DNA from: Nitrospirota bacterium
GTDB lineage: Bacteria > Nitrospirota > Nitrospiria > Nitrospirales > NS-4
Assembly: GCA_005877815.1 (NCBI GenBank)
Contig: VBOG01000158.1
Coordinates: 1-58,892 of the forward strand
Reading direction: 5' to 3'
Length of the DNA stretch: 58,892 nucleotides
Shown here: in pieces, positions 8,890 through 18,303 of the stretch
Position numbering within the stretch: the first letter of the stretch is position 1
Layout of the letters: the number at the start of each line of letters is the position of its first letter
Position numbers and translations under genes: made by a program
The notes under the pieces: model-generated
What the model was told of the DNA's origin: nothing
Databases searched by the model: none
The model's input: the letters and a program-made list of their open reading frames with translations, nothing else

Positions 8890-11226
8890 TTAGGCTTCTT
8901 TGTAGCCGCACGTCTCCACACGGCAGACCACGGAGTTCCCGGCCTGCTTGGAATATTTCTCAACCAGGAAAGGAGCGCCGCACTGAGGGCAGGGTTTCGC
9001 CACAGGCTTGTCCCACAGCGCGAACTTGCAATTGGGATAATTGGTGCAGGCGTAGAACGTCCGGCCCTTCTTGCTCCGCTTCTGGGTCAAATCGCCGCCG
9101 TCTTCGGGGCATTTGACGCCGATGGGAATGGCCTTGGTGGTCTTGCAGGTGGGATAGGCGGAGCAGGCGATGAATTGCCCGAAGCGGCCGACCTTGATCA
9201 CCATCGGGGAGCCGCACTTCTCGCACTTCTCGTCGGTGGTCAGCTCCTGCTTGGCGACGATCTTGATCGAGCCGTCGGGAAGCTTCTCGAAATTCTGCGT
9301 GTTCTTGCACGGCGGGTCGTCTTTGTACCCAGGACACGCCAGAAATTTCCCATTGCGGCCCCATTTGATCTCCATCATCCGTCCGCACTTCTCGCAGGGA
9401 ATGTCCGTCGGCGGCTCGACGATATCCTTCGGACCGGGGATGTCCTTGGCCTTTTGCATGTCCTTGCTGAACGGCACGTAGAAATCCCGCACCGCCGTGA
9501 CCCACGGCTTCTCGCCTTCTTCCACCTCATCGAGCTCCTTTTCCATTTGCGAGGTGAAGTCGGTGTTGAGAATGTCCGGGAATCCCTTGACCAGATAGTC
9601 GTTCACGATCTTGCCGGTTTCGGTCGGCACGAAGCGGGCCTCCAGCTTCTCCACATACTTGCGGTCCTGGATGGTGGAGATAATGGCGGCATAGGTGGAG
9701 GGACGGCCGATCCCTTTTTCTTCCAGTTCGCGGATGAGCAAGGCCTCGTTGTACCGCGGCGCGGGCTGCGTGAAGTGCTGCCTGGGCAGGACTCCTGCGG
9801 TCTTTTGTCCTTCTTGCGCGACGAGGCGCAGACGGTCGCCTTCATTGAGGACCGGCAGCTGCCGCTCGTTGTCCTCGTCCGTCTCCTGCTCGACCTTGGG
9901 CGTCAGCGTGACGTCTGCGTCCCGCGCTTCCTGATAGACAGCGGTATAGCCGGGAAACTTGACTACGGTCCCGGTCGTTCGAAACGTATAGGTCTGGCCG
10001 GTGTTTTGCGGAACCGAATCCACCCGCGTCACCTCCATGATCGCCGGGACCATCTGCGAGGCGATGAAGCGGTTCCAGATCAATTTGTAGAGCTGGTACA
10101 TGTCCCGATCGAGGCAGTCCTTGATCGATTCCGGATCGCGATGCGCCGATGTAGGTCGGATCGCCTCGTGCGCCTCCTGCGCGGCCTTCTGGTTCTTATA
10201 GACATTGCGGGTCGACGGCAGATATTCCGTGCCGAAGCGTTCCCGGATCAACCGCCGGGCTTCCTCGGCGGCTTCATCGGAGATCCGCGTGGAGTCCGTC
10301 CGCATGTAGGTGATCAAGCCCACGGGACCTTCGCCGCTGATTTCCTGTCCCTCGTAGAGTTGCTGCGCCAGGGCCATGGTTTTTTTCGACGTAAAGCGGA
10401 GCTTGCGCGCGGCGTCCTGCTGCAACCGGCTCGTAATGAACGGCGCCAGCGGGTTCCGCCGCTTTTCCTTGCGCTCGATCGTCTCGATGATGAAATCGTT
10501 GCCGTCCACCGCCTCCACGATGCGGGCGGCGTCCTGCTCGGACGACACCACTGCCTCCTGGCCGTTGATGCGATAGAGCTTCGCCTCGAACGGAGGGGGG
10601 TTCGGTCCGGCCAGCGTCGCCGTGATGGACCAGTACTCTTCCGACCGGAACGCTTCGCGCTCCTGCTCGCGGTCGCAGATCAACTTGACGGCGACGGACT
10701 GCACGCGGCCCATGCTGAGTCCGCGACGCACCTTCTTCCACAGCAACTGGCTGCCCTGGTAGCCCACGATCCGGTCCAGCACGCGACGGGCTTGTTGCGC
10801 GTTGACGAGATTCATGTCGATCTGGCCGGGCGACTGGAGGGCGCGCTTGACGGCCGCCGCCGTGATCTCGTTGAACAGCACGCGGAAGACTTTCGAAGGC
10901 GTCTTCGATTTTTTGCCCTTCGGCTTGCCGTCAATCTCCTCGGCAAGATGCCACGCGATCGCTTCGCCTTCACGGTCCGGGTCGGGCGCGAGATAGACCT
11001 TGTCCGCGGCTTCGGCCTTCTTCTTGATGTCGGCGAGCACCTGAGATTTGCCTTTGATCGTGACGTACTGCGGCTTGAAGTCGTGGTCCAGGTCCACGCC
11101 AAGCTTGCTGGTCGGCAAATCTTTGACGTGCCCGATCGACGCGACGACGGTATAACCGCGGCCCAGATATTTCGTGATGGTCCGCGCTTTGGCGGGCGAT
11201 TCGACGATGATCAGTGACTTCGCCAT
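8890..11226 (-). CDS. topA: DNA topoisomerase I
   Basis: This type IA enzyme relaxes negative supercoils. The Toprim domain starts SLIIVESPAKARTI and has the acidic DPDREGEAIAWHLAEE motif. The active-site tyrosine is at about residue 307 in LITYMRTDSTRIS. The C terminus carries a run of zinc-ribbon units: two intact CxxCG...C...C units, a third whose first pair reads CPEDGG (one Cys lost), and a last unit CPQCGAP...C...CGY. The length of 778 is usual for non-enteric forms. It is followed closely by trmFO and preceded by dprA on the same strand. Confidence 0.98.
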   Translation of the reverse strand: MAKSLIIVESPAKARTITKYLGRGYTVVASIGHVKDLPTSKLGVDLDHDFKPQYVTIKGKSQVLADIKKKAEAADKVYLAPDPDREGEAIAWHLAEEIDGKPKGKKSKTPSKVFRVLFNEITAAAVKRALQSPGQIDMNLVNAQQARRVLDRIVGYQGSQLLWKKVRRGLSMGRVQSVAVKLICDREQEREAFRSEEYWSITATLAGPNPPPFEAKLYRINGQEAVVSSEQDAARIVEAVDGNDFIIETIERKEKRRNPLAPFITSRLQQDAARKLRFTSKKTMALAQQLYEGQEISGEGPVGLITYMRTDSTRISDEAAEEARRLIRERFGTEYLPSTRNVYKNQKAAQEAHEAIRPTSAHRDPESIKDCLDRDMYQLYKLIWNRFIASQMVPAIMEVTRVDSVPQNTGQTYTFRTTGTVVKFPGYTAVYQEARDADVTLTPKVEQETDEDNERQLPVLNEGDRLRLVAQEGQKTAGVLPRQHFTQPAPRYNEALLIRELEEKGIGRPSTYAAIISTIQDRKYVEKLEARFVPTETGKIVNDYLVKGFPDILNTDFTSQMEKELDEVEEGEKPWVTAVRDFYVPFSKDMQKAKDIPGPKDIVEPPTDIPCEKCGRMMEIKWGRNGKFLACPGYKDDPPCKNTQNFEKLPDGSIKIVAKQELTTDEKCEKCGSPMVIKVGRFGQFIACSAYPTCKTTKAIPIGVKCPEDGGDLTQKRSKKGRTFYACTNYPNCKFALWDKPVAKPCPQCGAPFLVEKYSKQAGNSVVCRVETCGYKEA

Positions 11227-11253
11227 GAAACGTGCTCTCTAAATAATGATGGG

Positions 11254-12282
11254 TTACCGCAGGCGGTAATACCGTTGTCCCGGCAACTGACGAATGGCGT
11301 CTTTGAGTTCCAGTCCCAAAAGCGCTGCGGCCACCACCGCGGAAGCCAACGATGTCTTCTCGGTCAGGTCGTCCATCGTCATCGGTTCGCCGTTCATGTG
11401 AGCATACACGATCCGTTCGTGCGGCAAGAGTTCATCGAGGTTAAACGCAGGCAACACCTCGGATAAGGAACGCTTGACGGCTGGTTCTAAACGCTGCTCT
11501 CCATCGCACCCACCTGCCCCAAGCGCGCCAGGACGCGCTCCTTCCCGAAGGGCCTCGCAACGACGGACCCCAGCGAGCGAAGGTTCGAATTGCGACGTGA
11601 GTTCTTCCAGAATGTCATCCACGGATTCCACGAGTTTGGCGCCTTGCTTGATCAAACTGTGCGGGCCACGGCTCATCGGCCCGATCGGCCCCGGCACGGC
11701 GAATACTTCCCGGCCCTGGTCCAGGGCAAGCCGGGCCGTGATCAGCGAGCCGCTCTCCGGAGTGGCTTCCACCACCACGACGCCCAAGGAGAGTCCGCTG
11801 ATGATGCGGTTCCTGCGCGGAAAGTGCGCCGCGAGCGGCCTCGATCCCGGAGGGAATTCCGTGATGACCGATCCGGCTTCCGCAATCTCCGCCTGCAGAC
11901 GCGCGTGTTCCGGTGGATAGATCACATCCAGGCCGCAGCCGAGCACGGCGATGGTCCGTCCTCCAACCGCCAGCGCTCCGCGATGGGCGGCGGCATCAAT
12001 GCCTCGGGCCATGCCGCTCACCACCGTGAACCCGAGTCCGGCCAGTTCGCGCGCCAGCGCGTCGGTCACGCGTAGGCCATATCCTGTGGCATGCCGCGCG
12101 CCCACGATCGCGACAGCTTGGCGGTCCTCCGGGACGGGGCGCCCGTCAAAATACAGGACCGGCGGCGGATCGGAGATGGTGTGGAGGCGCTCCGGGTAGC
12201 CAAAGTCGGCCGGACGCAGCTCGCCCCTCTCCCCATGAGCGACAAGTTCCCCTCCCAGAGCCATTGAGCCTCTCGGTGTCAT
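11254..12282 (-). CDS. dprA: DNA-processing protein DprA (short N terminus)
   Basis: DprA loads RecA on incoming single-stranded DNA in natural transformation. The Rossmann-like core is clear: AIVGARHATGYG near 58-69, SGMARGIDAAAHRGAL, ITEFPPGSRPLAAHFPRRNRIISGL, VVEATPESGSLITARLA and REVFAVPGP. A C-terminal winged-helix (DML1-like) region follows from about residue 285. The N-terminal SAM/HhH domain found in many DprA proteins is missing: only about 50 residues precede the core, and just 108 bases separate the start from rng. An inner ATG at 12264 follows GAGAGG and could be the true start. The central linker, about 235-270, is Gly/Arg-rich and variable. Confidence 0.92.
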   Translation of the reverse strand: MTPRGSMALGGELVAHGERGELRPADFGYPERLHTISDPPPVLYFDGRPVPEDRQAVAIVGARHATGYGLRVTDALARELAGLGFTVVSGMARGIDAAAHRGALAVGGRTIAVLGCGLDVIYPPEHARLQAEIAEAGSVITEFPPGSRPLAAHFPRRNRIISGLSLGVVVVEATPESGSLITARLALDQGREVFAVPGPIGPMSRGPHSLIKQGAKLVESVDDILEELTSQFEPSLAGVRRCEALREGARPGALGAGGCDGEQRLEPAVKRSLSEVLPAFNLDELLPHERIVYAHMNGEPMTMDDLTEKTSLASAVVAAALLGLELKDAIRQLPGQRYYRLR

Positions 12283-12390
12283 ACATTCGACCTGTTTCGA
12301 GTCAAGAACCAGGATGATGTGTCGCCGTTGCAGGCACCTTCACCATAGCCAACGGCAACGCGCGCCGTCAAGACTCACATCACGGACCGG

Positions 12391-13893
12391 CTACAACATC
12401 ACGATGTCGTACTGTTCGATGTGCAACGTGGAATCGGGTTTGATGCTGATCTTCACCTGGCATTCACGCTCGAGGTCGGCAATGGAACCGGCCTCTTCAT
12501 CCGTCAGCACAGAGGCGACGCTGGGATGCGCGCCGATCACGACGGTGCTCTCGTCCGGAGTCGGCTCGAGCCGCCGGATGTCGCGGAACAGCTCATAGCA
12601 GATCGTCGTCGGGTCCTTGGTGTAGGCGCGCCCTTCGCAATACCGGCACGGCTCGGAGAGCGCGCGGTACAGGTCCTCGCGCACGCGCTCGCGCGACATT
12701 TCCACCAGACCCAGCTCCGACACCTTCAAAATTTTGGTGCGGGCCTTGTCGTGCCCCAATGCCTCGTTCAGCGCCTGGAAGACCTTTTCCCGGTTGCGCT
12801 CGCGTTCCATGTCGATGAAGTCAATGATGATGATCCCGCCGATGCTCCGTAATTTGAGCTGGTACGCGATCTCCTTGACGGCTTCGAGGTTGGTCTTCAC
12901 GATCGTTTCCTCGAGATCGCGCTTCCCGACGAACCGGCCCGTGTTGACGTCGATGACGGTCATGGCCTCGGTATGGTCGATCACGATATGCCCGCCGGAC
13001 TTCAGCCACACCTTGCGCGCCATCGCTCTCGCGATCTCTGACTCCAGGTCGAAATGGTCGAAGATCGGCTCTTCCTTCATATAGAGATGGATGCGCGACA
13101 GGAATTCCGGCAGATAGCGGCTCACGAACTCGCGGATGGCCTCATATTCGACTTTCGAATCGATCCAGAGGTGCTGCACGTCCTTCGTGAAGTGGTCCCG
13201 GACGGTCCGGAAGACCAGGTCCAGGTCGCTATGCAGGAGGGCCGGGGCTTTCAGCCGGCGCTTCTTCTCCAAAATCTCCTCCCACGATGCCTGTAAAAAC
13301 TCCACGTCCGATCGGAGTTCGTCGTCCGACACGCCTTCGCTCACCGTCCGCACGATATAGCCGGAGCCCGGCTTCCTCAGCTTCTGCATGAGTTGTTTGA
13401 GCCGGCTACGCTCTTCATCTTTTTCGATCCGGCGGGAAATGCCGATGTGCTCCACCGTCGGCATAAACACAAGATAACGGCCGGGGAGCGACACATACGC
13501 GGTCACGCGCGATCCCTTGGTGCCGATCGGACCCTTGGTGACCTGCACCATCAACTCCTGGCCTTCTTCCAGAAGATCCTCAATGGGCTTGGAACTATGC
13601 CGGTGGGCCTTCGCCACCTCCGTCGTCTTGTCGTCCAACTCCAGAAGCGGCTCGCCCATTTCCGGCGCGCCGATCAGCTCGGAGACATGCATGAACGCGG
13701 CCTTGTCCTGGCCGATGTCGATGAAGGCGGCCTGTAGGCCTGGAAGGACTTTGACGACCTTGCCTTTATAGACATTGCCGACGAAGTCCCGCTGCTTCGC
13801 CCGGTCAATATAAAGGTCGGTGAGAATTTTTCGGTCGAGCACCGCCACGCGGGTTTCCTCCCGCGCGACATTGACGATGATATCGGAACCCAT
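12391..13893 (-). CDS. rng: Ribonuclease G (RNase E/G family)
   Basis: This endoribonuclease is used in rRNA and mRNA processing. Its 500 residues match RNase G rather than the longer RNase E. An S1 RNA-binding domain spans about 38-125 (VYKGKVVKVLPGLQAAFIDIG). The DNase-I-like catalytic part carries the metal-binding aspartates in VIDVNTGRFVG (near 318) and IIIIDFIDME. The Zn-link CRYC lies near 417. AAGGAG lies eleven bases before the ATG. The position directly after rodA in a mre-type cluster is common for this gene. Confidence 0.96.
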   Translation of the reverse strand: MGSDIIVNVAREETRVAVLDRKILTDLYIDRAKQRDFVGNVYKGKVVKVLPGLQAAFIDIGQDKAAFMHVSELIGAPEMGEPLLELDDKTTEVAKAHRHSSKPIEDLLEEGQELMVQVTKGPIGTKGSRVTAYVSLPGRYLVFMPTVEHIGISRRIEKDEERSRLKQLMQKLRKPGSGYIVRTVSEGVSDDELRSDVEFLQASWEEILEKKRRLKAPALLHSDLDLVFRTVRDHFTKDVQHLWIDSKVEYEAIREFVSRYLPEFLSRIHLYMKEEPIFDHFDLESEIARAMARKVWLKSGGHIVIDHTEAMTVIDVNTGRFVGKRDLEETIVKTNLEAVKEIAYQLKLRSIGGIIIIDFIDMERERNREKVFQALNEALGHDKARTKILKVSELGLVEMSRERVREDLYRALSEPCRYCEGRAYTKDPTTICYELFRDIRRLEPTPDESTVVIGAHPSVASVLTDEEAGSIADLERECQVKISIKPDSTLHIEQYDIVML

Positions 13894-13983
13894 GCGTACT
13901 CCTTGGCAACCGGGATCCCACGGATCGGGCAGTCATGCGAGCGCCCATATCCGTTAGACCCACGTGCCGTTAAAAGGTTACAC

Positions 13984-15096
13984 TCAATAAAACAAAGTCA
14001 GTCGTCGTCGTTTCACATTCAGCAGGAGACCCAGGGCCGCCATCGTGGTGACGGTCGTGGTCCCTCCATAACTCATCAGCGGCAGCGGGATGCCGACAAT
14101 CGGAAACACGCCCATCGTCATCCCGACGTTGACGATCAGGCAGAATCCCAGCATCGCGAGAATGCCGCCGGCCAGCAACAACCCCATGCCGTCCTTGGCC
14201 TTGAACGCGATCTCGGCGATCAGAAAGATCAGCACGGCGAAGAGCGCGAACAGTACGGCGACCCCGATAAATCCCCAATGTTCTGCAAAGACGGCGAAGA
14301 TAAAATCCGTGTGGCCTTCCGGCAGAAACCGCAGCCGGCTCTGCGTGGCTTCGTCCAAACCTTTGCCCCAGAGACCGCCCGACCCGATGGCGATCTGCGA
14401 TTGCAACGTGTGGTACCCCTTGCCGGCCGGGTCAAGGGTGGGATCCCAGAATGTCAGAATGCGCTCTCGCTGATAATCGTGCAGAGAGGTCCAGAAAAGC
14501 TCCCAGATGAACGGAAAGAGCATCGCCGTGAAGAGAATCGCCATGCCGAGCGTCTTTGCGTGAAAGCCGCCCATCAGGACCATCGCGAGGTAGATGAACG
14601 TAAAGCTCATCGCGGTGCCGAGGTCCGGCTGCTTGAGGATCAGCAGCAGGCCGGGCGCCGTCAACAGCCCGGGGATGATGACCTGCTGTATCCATCCCGT
14701 TCGTTGCACGTCGGCAAAATATTTGGCCAGCACGATGACCAGCACGAGTTTCGCCACTTCCGAGGGCTGAAAGGCCACCGGACCCAGCGCAAACCAGCGC
14801 TGCGCACCGCGGCTGGAGCGCCCGCCGAACAGCACCAGAACCAACATCACCAGCGTCAGCCCATAGATCAGGTACGCCTGACTGGCCAGCCGGTGATAAT
14901 CGATCGCCATGGCGACCAGAAAGGCGACCATGCCGACCAGGATCCAGATCATCTGCTTGCCATACATCGGCAGAGACCCTGTCTTGTCCAGATCGTGCGT
15001 GGCGCTGTAGATGGAGATCACTCCAAGCAGGAGGATCCCCAGGGCCACCAACGCAAACCGCCATTCGAAGTGGTCAGGAATCCGGCTGTCGATCAT
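13984..15096 (-). CDS. rodA: Peptidoglycan glycosyltransferase RodA
   Basis: RodA is the SEDS-family polymerase that builds glycan strands for side-wall growth with PBP2. The 370-residue protein is hydrophobic with about ten membrane helices. It has typical SEDS motifs: SRGAQRWFALGPVAFQPSEVAKL near 165-187, and SQIAIGSGGLWGKGL, LPEGHTDFIFAVFAEHWGFIG and PLMSYGGT toward the end. Its start overlaps the mrdA end by 23 bases, which fits co-expression with its partner transpeptidase. Confidence 0.97.
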   Translation of the reverse strand: MIDSRIPDHFEWRFALVALGILLLGVISIYSATHDLDKTGSLPMYGKQMIWILVGMVAFLVAMAIDYHRLASQAYLIYGLTLVMLVLVLFGGRSSRGAQRWFALGPVAFQPSEVAKLVLVIVLAKYFADVQRTGWIQQVIIPGLLTAPGLLLILKQPDLGTAMSFTFIYLAMVLMGGFHAKTLGMAILFTAMLFPFIWELFWTSLHDYQRERILTFWDPTLDPAGKGYHTLQSQIAIGSGGLWGKGLDEATQSRLRFLPEGHTDFIFAVFAEHWGFIGVAVLFALFAVLIFLIAEIAFKAKDGMGLLLAGGILAMLGFCLIVNVGMTMGVFPIVGIPLPLMSYGGTTTVTTMAALGLLLNVKRRRLTLFY

Positions 15097-16900
15097 GTTC
15101 CTTCAAATACTCCTCGATCAGGGCCTTCGCGATCGGCGCCGCGAAGGTGCCGCCGTGGCCCGTGTTCTCGACGATGACGGCGATGGCAACTCTAGGATTC
15201 AGGACCGGCGCGAATGCCACGAACCAGGCATGATCGCGAAACTGCTTCGGGATGTCCTGTCCCTTCTCGAAGTTCGGGCGCGCGCCGACGGTCTGCGCGG
15301 TCCCCGTCTTTCCGGCAATGTCGACAAACTTCGATTTGGCTCTCCCTCCCGTTCCATGTGTCACCACCCCCTGCAGGGCATTCTGGAGGATCGCGAACGA
15401 ATTTTCCCGCATCGGCACTTCCCCGCGCTCGACCGGCGGGATGTCGCGCAGCTGGCCCGTGCTCCGTTCGCGGATCGCACGGACCAAGCGGGGCCGATAC
15501 AAGGTGCCGCCGTTGGCGACGGCCCCCATGGCCGCCGCCATCTGCAGAGGGGTGACCGTCACATATCCCTGACCGATGGCGACCGAAATCGTCTCGCCGG
15601 GATACCACGCCTCCTTGCGGACCTTGCGCTTCCATTCCGTGGATGGCACGGTGCCCGGGCGTTCGCCCTGCAGCTCAACCCCGGTGGGCTCGCCGAGACC
15701 GTATTGATGGGCGGCCACCGCAATGGCGTCCACCCCGATGCGGTTGCCCAGCACATAGAAATAGACGTCGCACGAATTGACGATGGCCTGTTCCAGGTCC
15801 ATCGAGCCGTGCCCGCCCTTTTTCCAATCGCGAAAGACATGGTTGCCGAACGGATAGGCGCCCGCGCAATGCACCCTGGTCTCCGGAGACCATCGCTCCG
15901 ATTCCAACGCGGCCGACGCCACCATGATCTTGAACGTGGACCCCGGCGGATACTGCCCTTGTATCGCCCGGTTCGTAAGCGGGTGACGGATGTCATTGGC
16001 GATCTGCTCCCATACCGCCCCGGTGATCCCGTGCGACAGCACGTTGGGATCGAAGGTCGGCCGGCTTGCCATCACGAGGACATCGCCGTTGTTCGGGTCG
16101 ATCGCGACGACCGCGCCCGATTCATTCCCCAGCAAATTTTCCGCCATCCGCTGCATCGGCACATCGATGCTCAGGTACAGATCGTCGCCGGATGTCTGCT
16201 CCTGGACCGACAGCGTTTTGCGTTCGGTCCCGCGGGCGTCCACCTCGACCGTCTTCTGCCCGGGCTTGCCTCGGATCACCTGGTCAAACGTCTTCTCCAC
16301 ACCCGTCTTGCCGACGAAACTGCCCTGCACCAGCCCCGCGAAGGCCGGTTCGTCCTGTTGTTCAGCCGACACCTCTCCGACGTACCCGAGCAGGTGGCCT
16401 GCGAGCGGCCCATTGACATAACTCCGTTGGGATTCGGCCTGGATTCTCAGGCCCGGCAAGTCCAGGCGATGCCCCTCAATCAGCGCGGCCTCCCGAAGCG
16501 TCAGGCCTGTCTTCAACAGAACCGGAAGATAGGATCGGGCTTGGCGGGCCAGGCGCTTCTTTGTTTCGTCGCTCGGCAGCCCAATGAGGTGCTCCAACCC
16601 GGCGGCGAGGGCTTCGCGATCTCGGATGTCTTCCAGCGTCATATACAAGTTGAAGCTCGGGACGTTGTTCGCCAGCAGCTCGCCCTGCCGATCGAAGATC
16701 AGGCCTCTGGCGGGCCGGATGTTCAGCGTGCGCACACGATTTTGCTCGGACAGATCGCGGTAATACGATCCCTTGATGACCTGGAGATAGCCGAGGCGCG
16801 AGAAGATCAGAAAGATGCCCACGAGCAAACCCAGGCGCAAATACAGCAACCGACGCTGGAGCTTCTTGAAGTCGTCGGGTTGGACGGAGACGTTACTCAT
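15074..16900 (-). CDS. mrdA: Penicillin-binding protein 2
   Basis: This is the class B transpeptidase of the elongasome. It has one N-terminal membrane helix (about 22-44), a dimerisation/pedestal region (VRTLNIRPARGLIFDRQGELLANN) and a C-terminal transpeptidase domain. The catalytic SxxK is STFK in YPPGSTFKIM near residue 321. The second motif is SCD in IVNSCDVYFYVLG and the third is KTG in AGKTGTAQT. The length of 608 is standard. The start overlaps the mreD stop by four bases and the end overlaps rodA, so the genes form one translationally linked unit. Confidence 0.97.
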   Translation of the reverse strand: MSNVSVQPDDFKKLQRRLLYLRLGLLVGIFLIFSRLGYLQVIKGSYYRDLSEQNRVRTLNIRPARGLIFDRQGELLANNVPSFNLYMTLEDIRDREALAAGLEHLIGLPSDETKKRLARQARSYLPVLLKTGLTLREAALIEGHRLDLPGLRIQAESQRSYVNGPLAGHLLGYVGEVSAEQQDEPAFAGLVQGSFVGKTGVEKTFDQVIRGKPGQKTVEVDARGTERKTLSVQEQTSGDDLYLSIDVPMQRMAENLLGNESGAVVAIDPNNGDVLVMASRPTFDPNVLSHGITGAVWEQIANDIRHPLTNRAIQGQYPPGSTFKIMVASAALESERWSPETRVHCAGAYPFGNHVFRDWKKGGHGSMDLEQAIVNSCDVYFYVLGNRIGVDAIAVAAHQYGLGEPTGVELQGERPGTVPSTEWKRKVRKEAWYPGETISVAIGQGYVTVTPLQMAAAMGAVANGGTLYRPRLVRAIRERSTGQLRDIPPVERGEVPMRENSFAILQNALQGVVTHGTGGRAKSKFVDIAGKTGTAQTVGARPNFEKGQDIPKQFRDHAWFVAFAPVLNPRVAIAVIVENTGHGGTFAAPIAKALIEEYLKEHDRQPDS

Positions 16901-17400
16901 AGCTCATCGAACCGGAGCGGCGAGGGGGACTCAATCCATGCGCGATACAGCGCCAGTCCAAGCAACCCGAGGACCGCATCGTAGCAGGCCTGCGGTACGA
17001 TCACCGTGCGGGCGACGACCAGAAAATCCATGCCCCCGCCGGAAAACGATTTGAGCAAAAACATGACCGATCCCGAAAAGATGGACAGGGCGAGCAGCAG
17101 CATGAAGGCAAACCTCAAGGTGAGGTTGACCAGATTGCGGCTTGCCAACGCGGCCATCAAGCCGAGCAACGGCTTCAACCAGACATTTTCCCAGTACAAT
17201 CCGCCGGAAAAGAGATCCTGACTGAAGCCGAGCAAAATCCCGACGGCGATCGCATCCAGTTCGCCGGCCTTGAGGCCAATCAGGCACACGAACACCAGGG
17301 CGAGGTCCGGGCGGATACCACCGATGCTCACGCGGTCGAACACCGCGATCTGGAGCGGGACAACCAGCAAGACGAGCGCGCCATAGAAGAGATATTTCAT
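16897..17400 (-). CDS. mreD: Rod shape-determining protein MreD
   Basis: This is a small integral membrane protein of 167 residues with about five hydrophobic helices. The IRPDLALVFVCLIGLKAGE and GFSQDLFSGGL regions are typical of MreD. MreD links the MreBC scaffold to the wall synthases. It overlaps mreC and mrdA by four bases on either side, which supports the identification as much as the sequence does. Confidence 0.93.
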   Translation of the reverse strand: MKYLFYGALVLLVVPLQIAVFDRVSIGGIRPDLALVFVCLIGLKAGELDAIAVGILLGFSQDLFSGGLYWENVWLKPLLGLMAALASRNLVNLTLRFAFMLLLALSIFSGSVMFLLKSFSGGGMDFLVVARTVIVPQACYDAVLGLLGLALYRAWIESPSPLRFDEL

Positions 17401-18281
17401 GGTCTCTCCGGACGCTTCGGCAGCCGGGCGGGAAACGGATTCGGTGGCAGCGCCGCCGCTTCCTGCAGACTGGTGATCACCAGGACCTCATCAAGCTTCC
17501 CGAAATCCGCATCGGGTTCGATTTCGGCAGACAGGAACATCTCCGCCTGGCGCCGCTCGGTCTTGGTGATTCGACCGATCGGCACCCCTCTCGGAAACCC
17601 TCCCGCCAGCCCGGAAGTGACCACAGGATCACCGACCTTGATGGTGGCCATCAACGGCAGGTACTTGATCCACGCGACGCCTTTTTCGGTCCCCTCCACG
17701 ATGCCTTCATCCCGCGTGCGCTGGACGAGGCCGGTAATGGCATTGTTGCGGTCGATGATCAGCAAGACGACGGACATGTGGTCATAGACCTTGATGATCC
17801 GGCCCACGGCGCCCTGCGGCGTCATGACCCCCATGTCGGCGGTCAAACCATCTTGCTGTCCCTTATTGATGATGACGCTGCGGTACCAATTGGTGGGATC
17901 CCGGCCGATGACTCGTGCAGCGATGGTGCTGTAGGGGAACGACTCCTGCAGGTCGAGCAATTCCCGAAGACGGCCCGCGGCCACCGAGAGCTCCCTGAGC
18001 CGGCCGTTCTCCTCCTGCAGCCGCGCGATGTCGTCCCGGAGGGCCAGGTTTTCTTCCCGAACGTGCCCCAGCGCAACATATCCGTTCCAGACGTTCGCCA
18101 CGCCCTGGTTCAGATTGTCGAGCGCCCGCAGGGGATACCCCACCGTGGAGGCCAGTCCCCGGCCGATCCGCTTGAGTGGGCCTTCTCGGGATTCGGGAAG
18201 AAACACGAGCGCAGCGGCGAGAATGGCGAGAAGGAGAAGAACGGCTCGTTTGGCACCTGTAGTCAATTGGAACGAGATCAT
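17397..18281 (-). CDS. mreC: Rod shape-determining protein MreC
   Basis: MreC is a bitopic protein that connects MreB to the periplasmic wall machinery. It has one membrane helix at about 12-28 and a coiled-coil stretch (REENLALRDDIARLQEENGRL) near 76-97. The beta-rich MreC core follows with ARVIGRDPTNWYRSVIINKG, MTPQGAVGRI and VVTSGLAGGFPRGVPIGRI. The length of 294 is normal. It lies 22 bases after mreB. Confidence 0.96.
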   Translation of the reverse strand: MISFQLTTGAKRAVLLLLAILAAALVFLPESREGPLKRIGRGLASTVGYPLRALDNLNQGVANVWNGYVALGHVREENLALRDDIARLQEENGRLRELSVAAGRLRELLDLQESFPYSTIAARVIGRDPTNWYRSVIINKGQQDGLTADMGVMTPQGAVGRIIKVYDHMSVVLLIIDRNNAITGLVQRTRDEGIVEGTEKGVAWIKYLPLMATIKVGDPVVTSGLAGGFPRGVPIGRITKTERRQAEMFLSAEIEPDADFGKLDEVLVITSLQEAAALPPNPFPARLPKRPERP

Positions 18282-18303
18282 GAACCCCGATCGGGGCCCT
18301 GCG

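Noticed and set aside
9175-11217. A 680-codon open frame on the plus strand opposite topA
   Set aside because: It is the mirror of a strongly conserved gene in G+C-rich DNA; the translation is Arg/Asp/Leu-rich with no domain and no ribosome-binding site. Similar mirror frames opposite argB/hslU, mrdA and nuoCD were dropped for the same reason.
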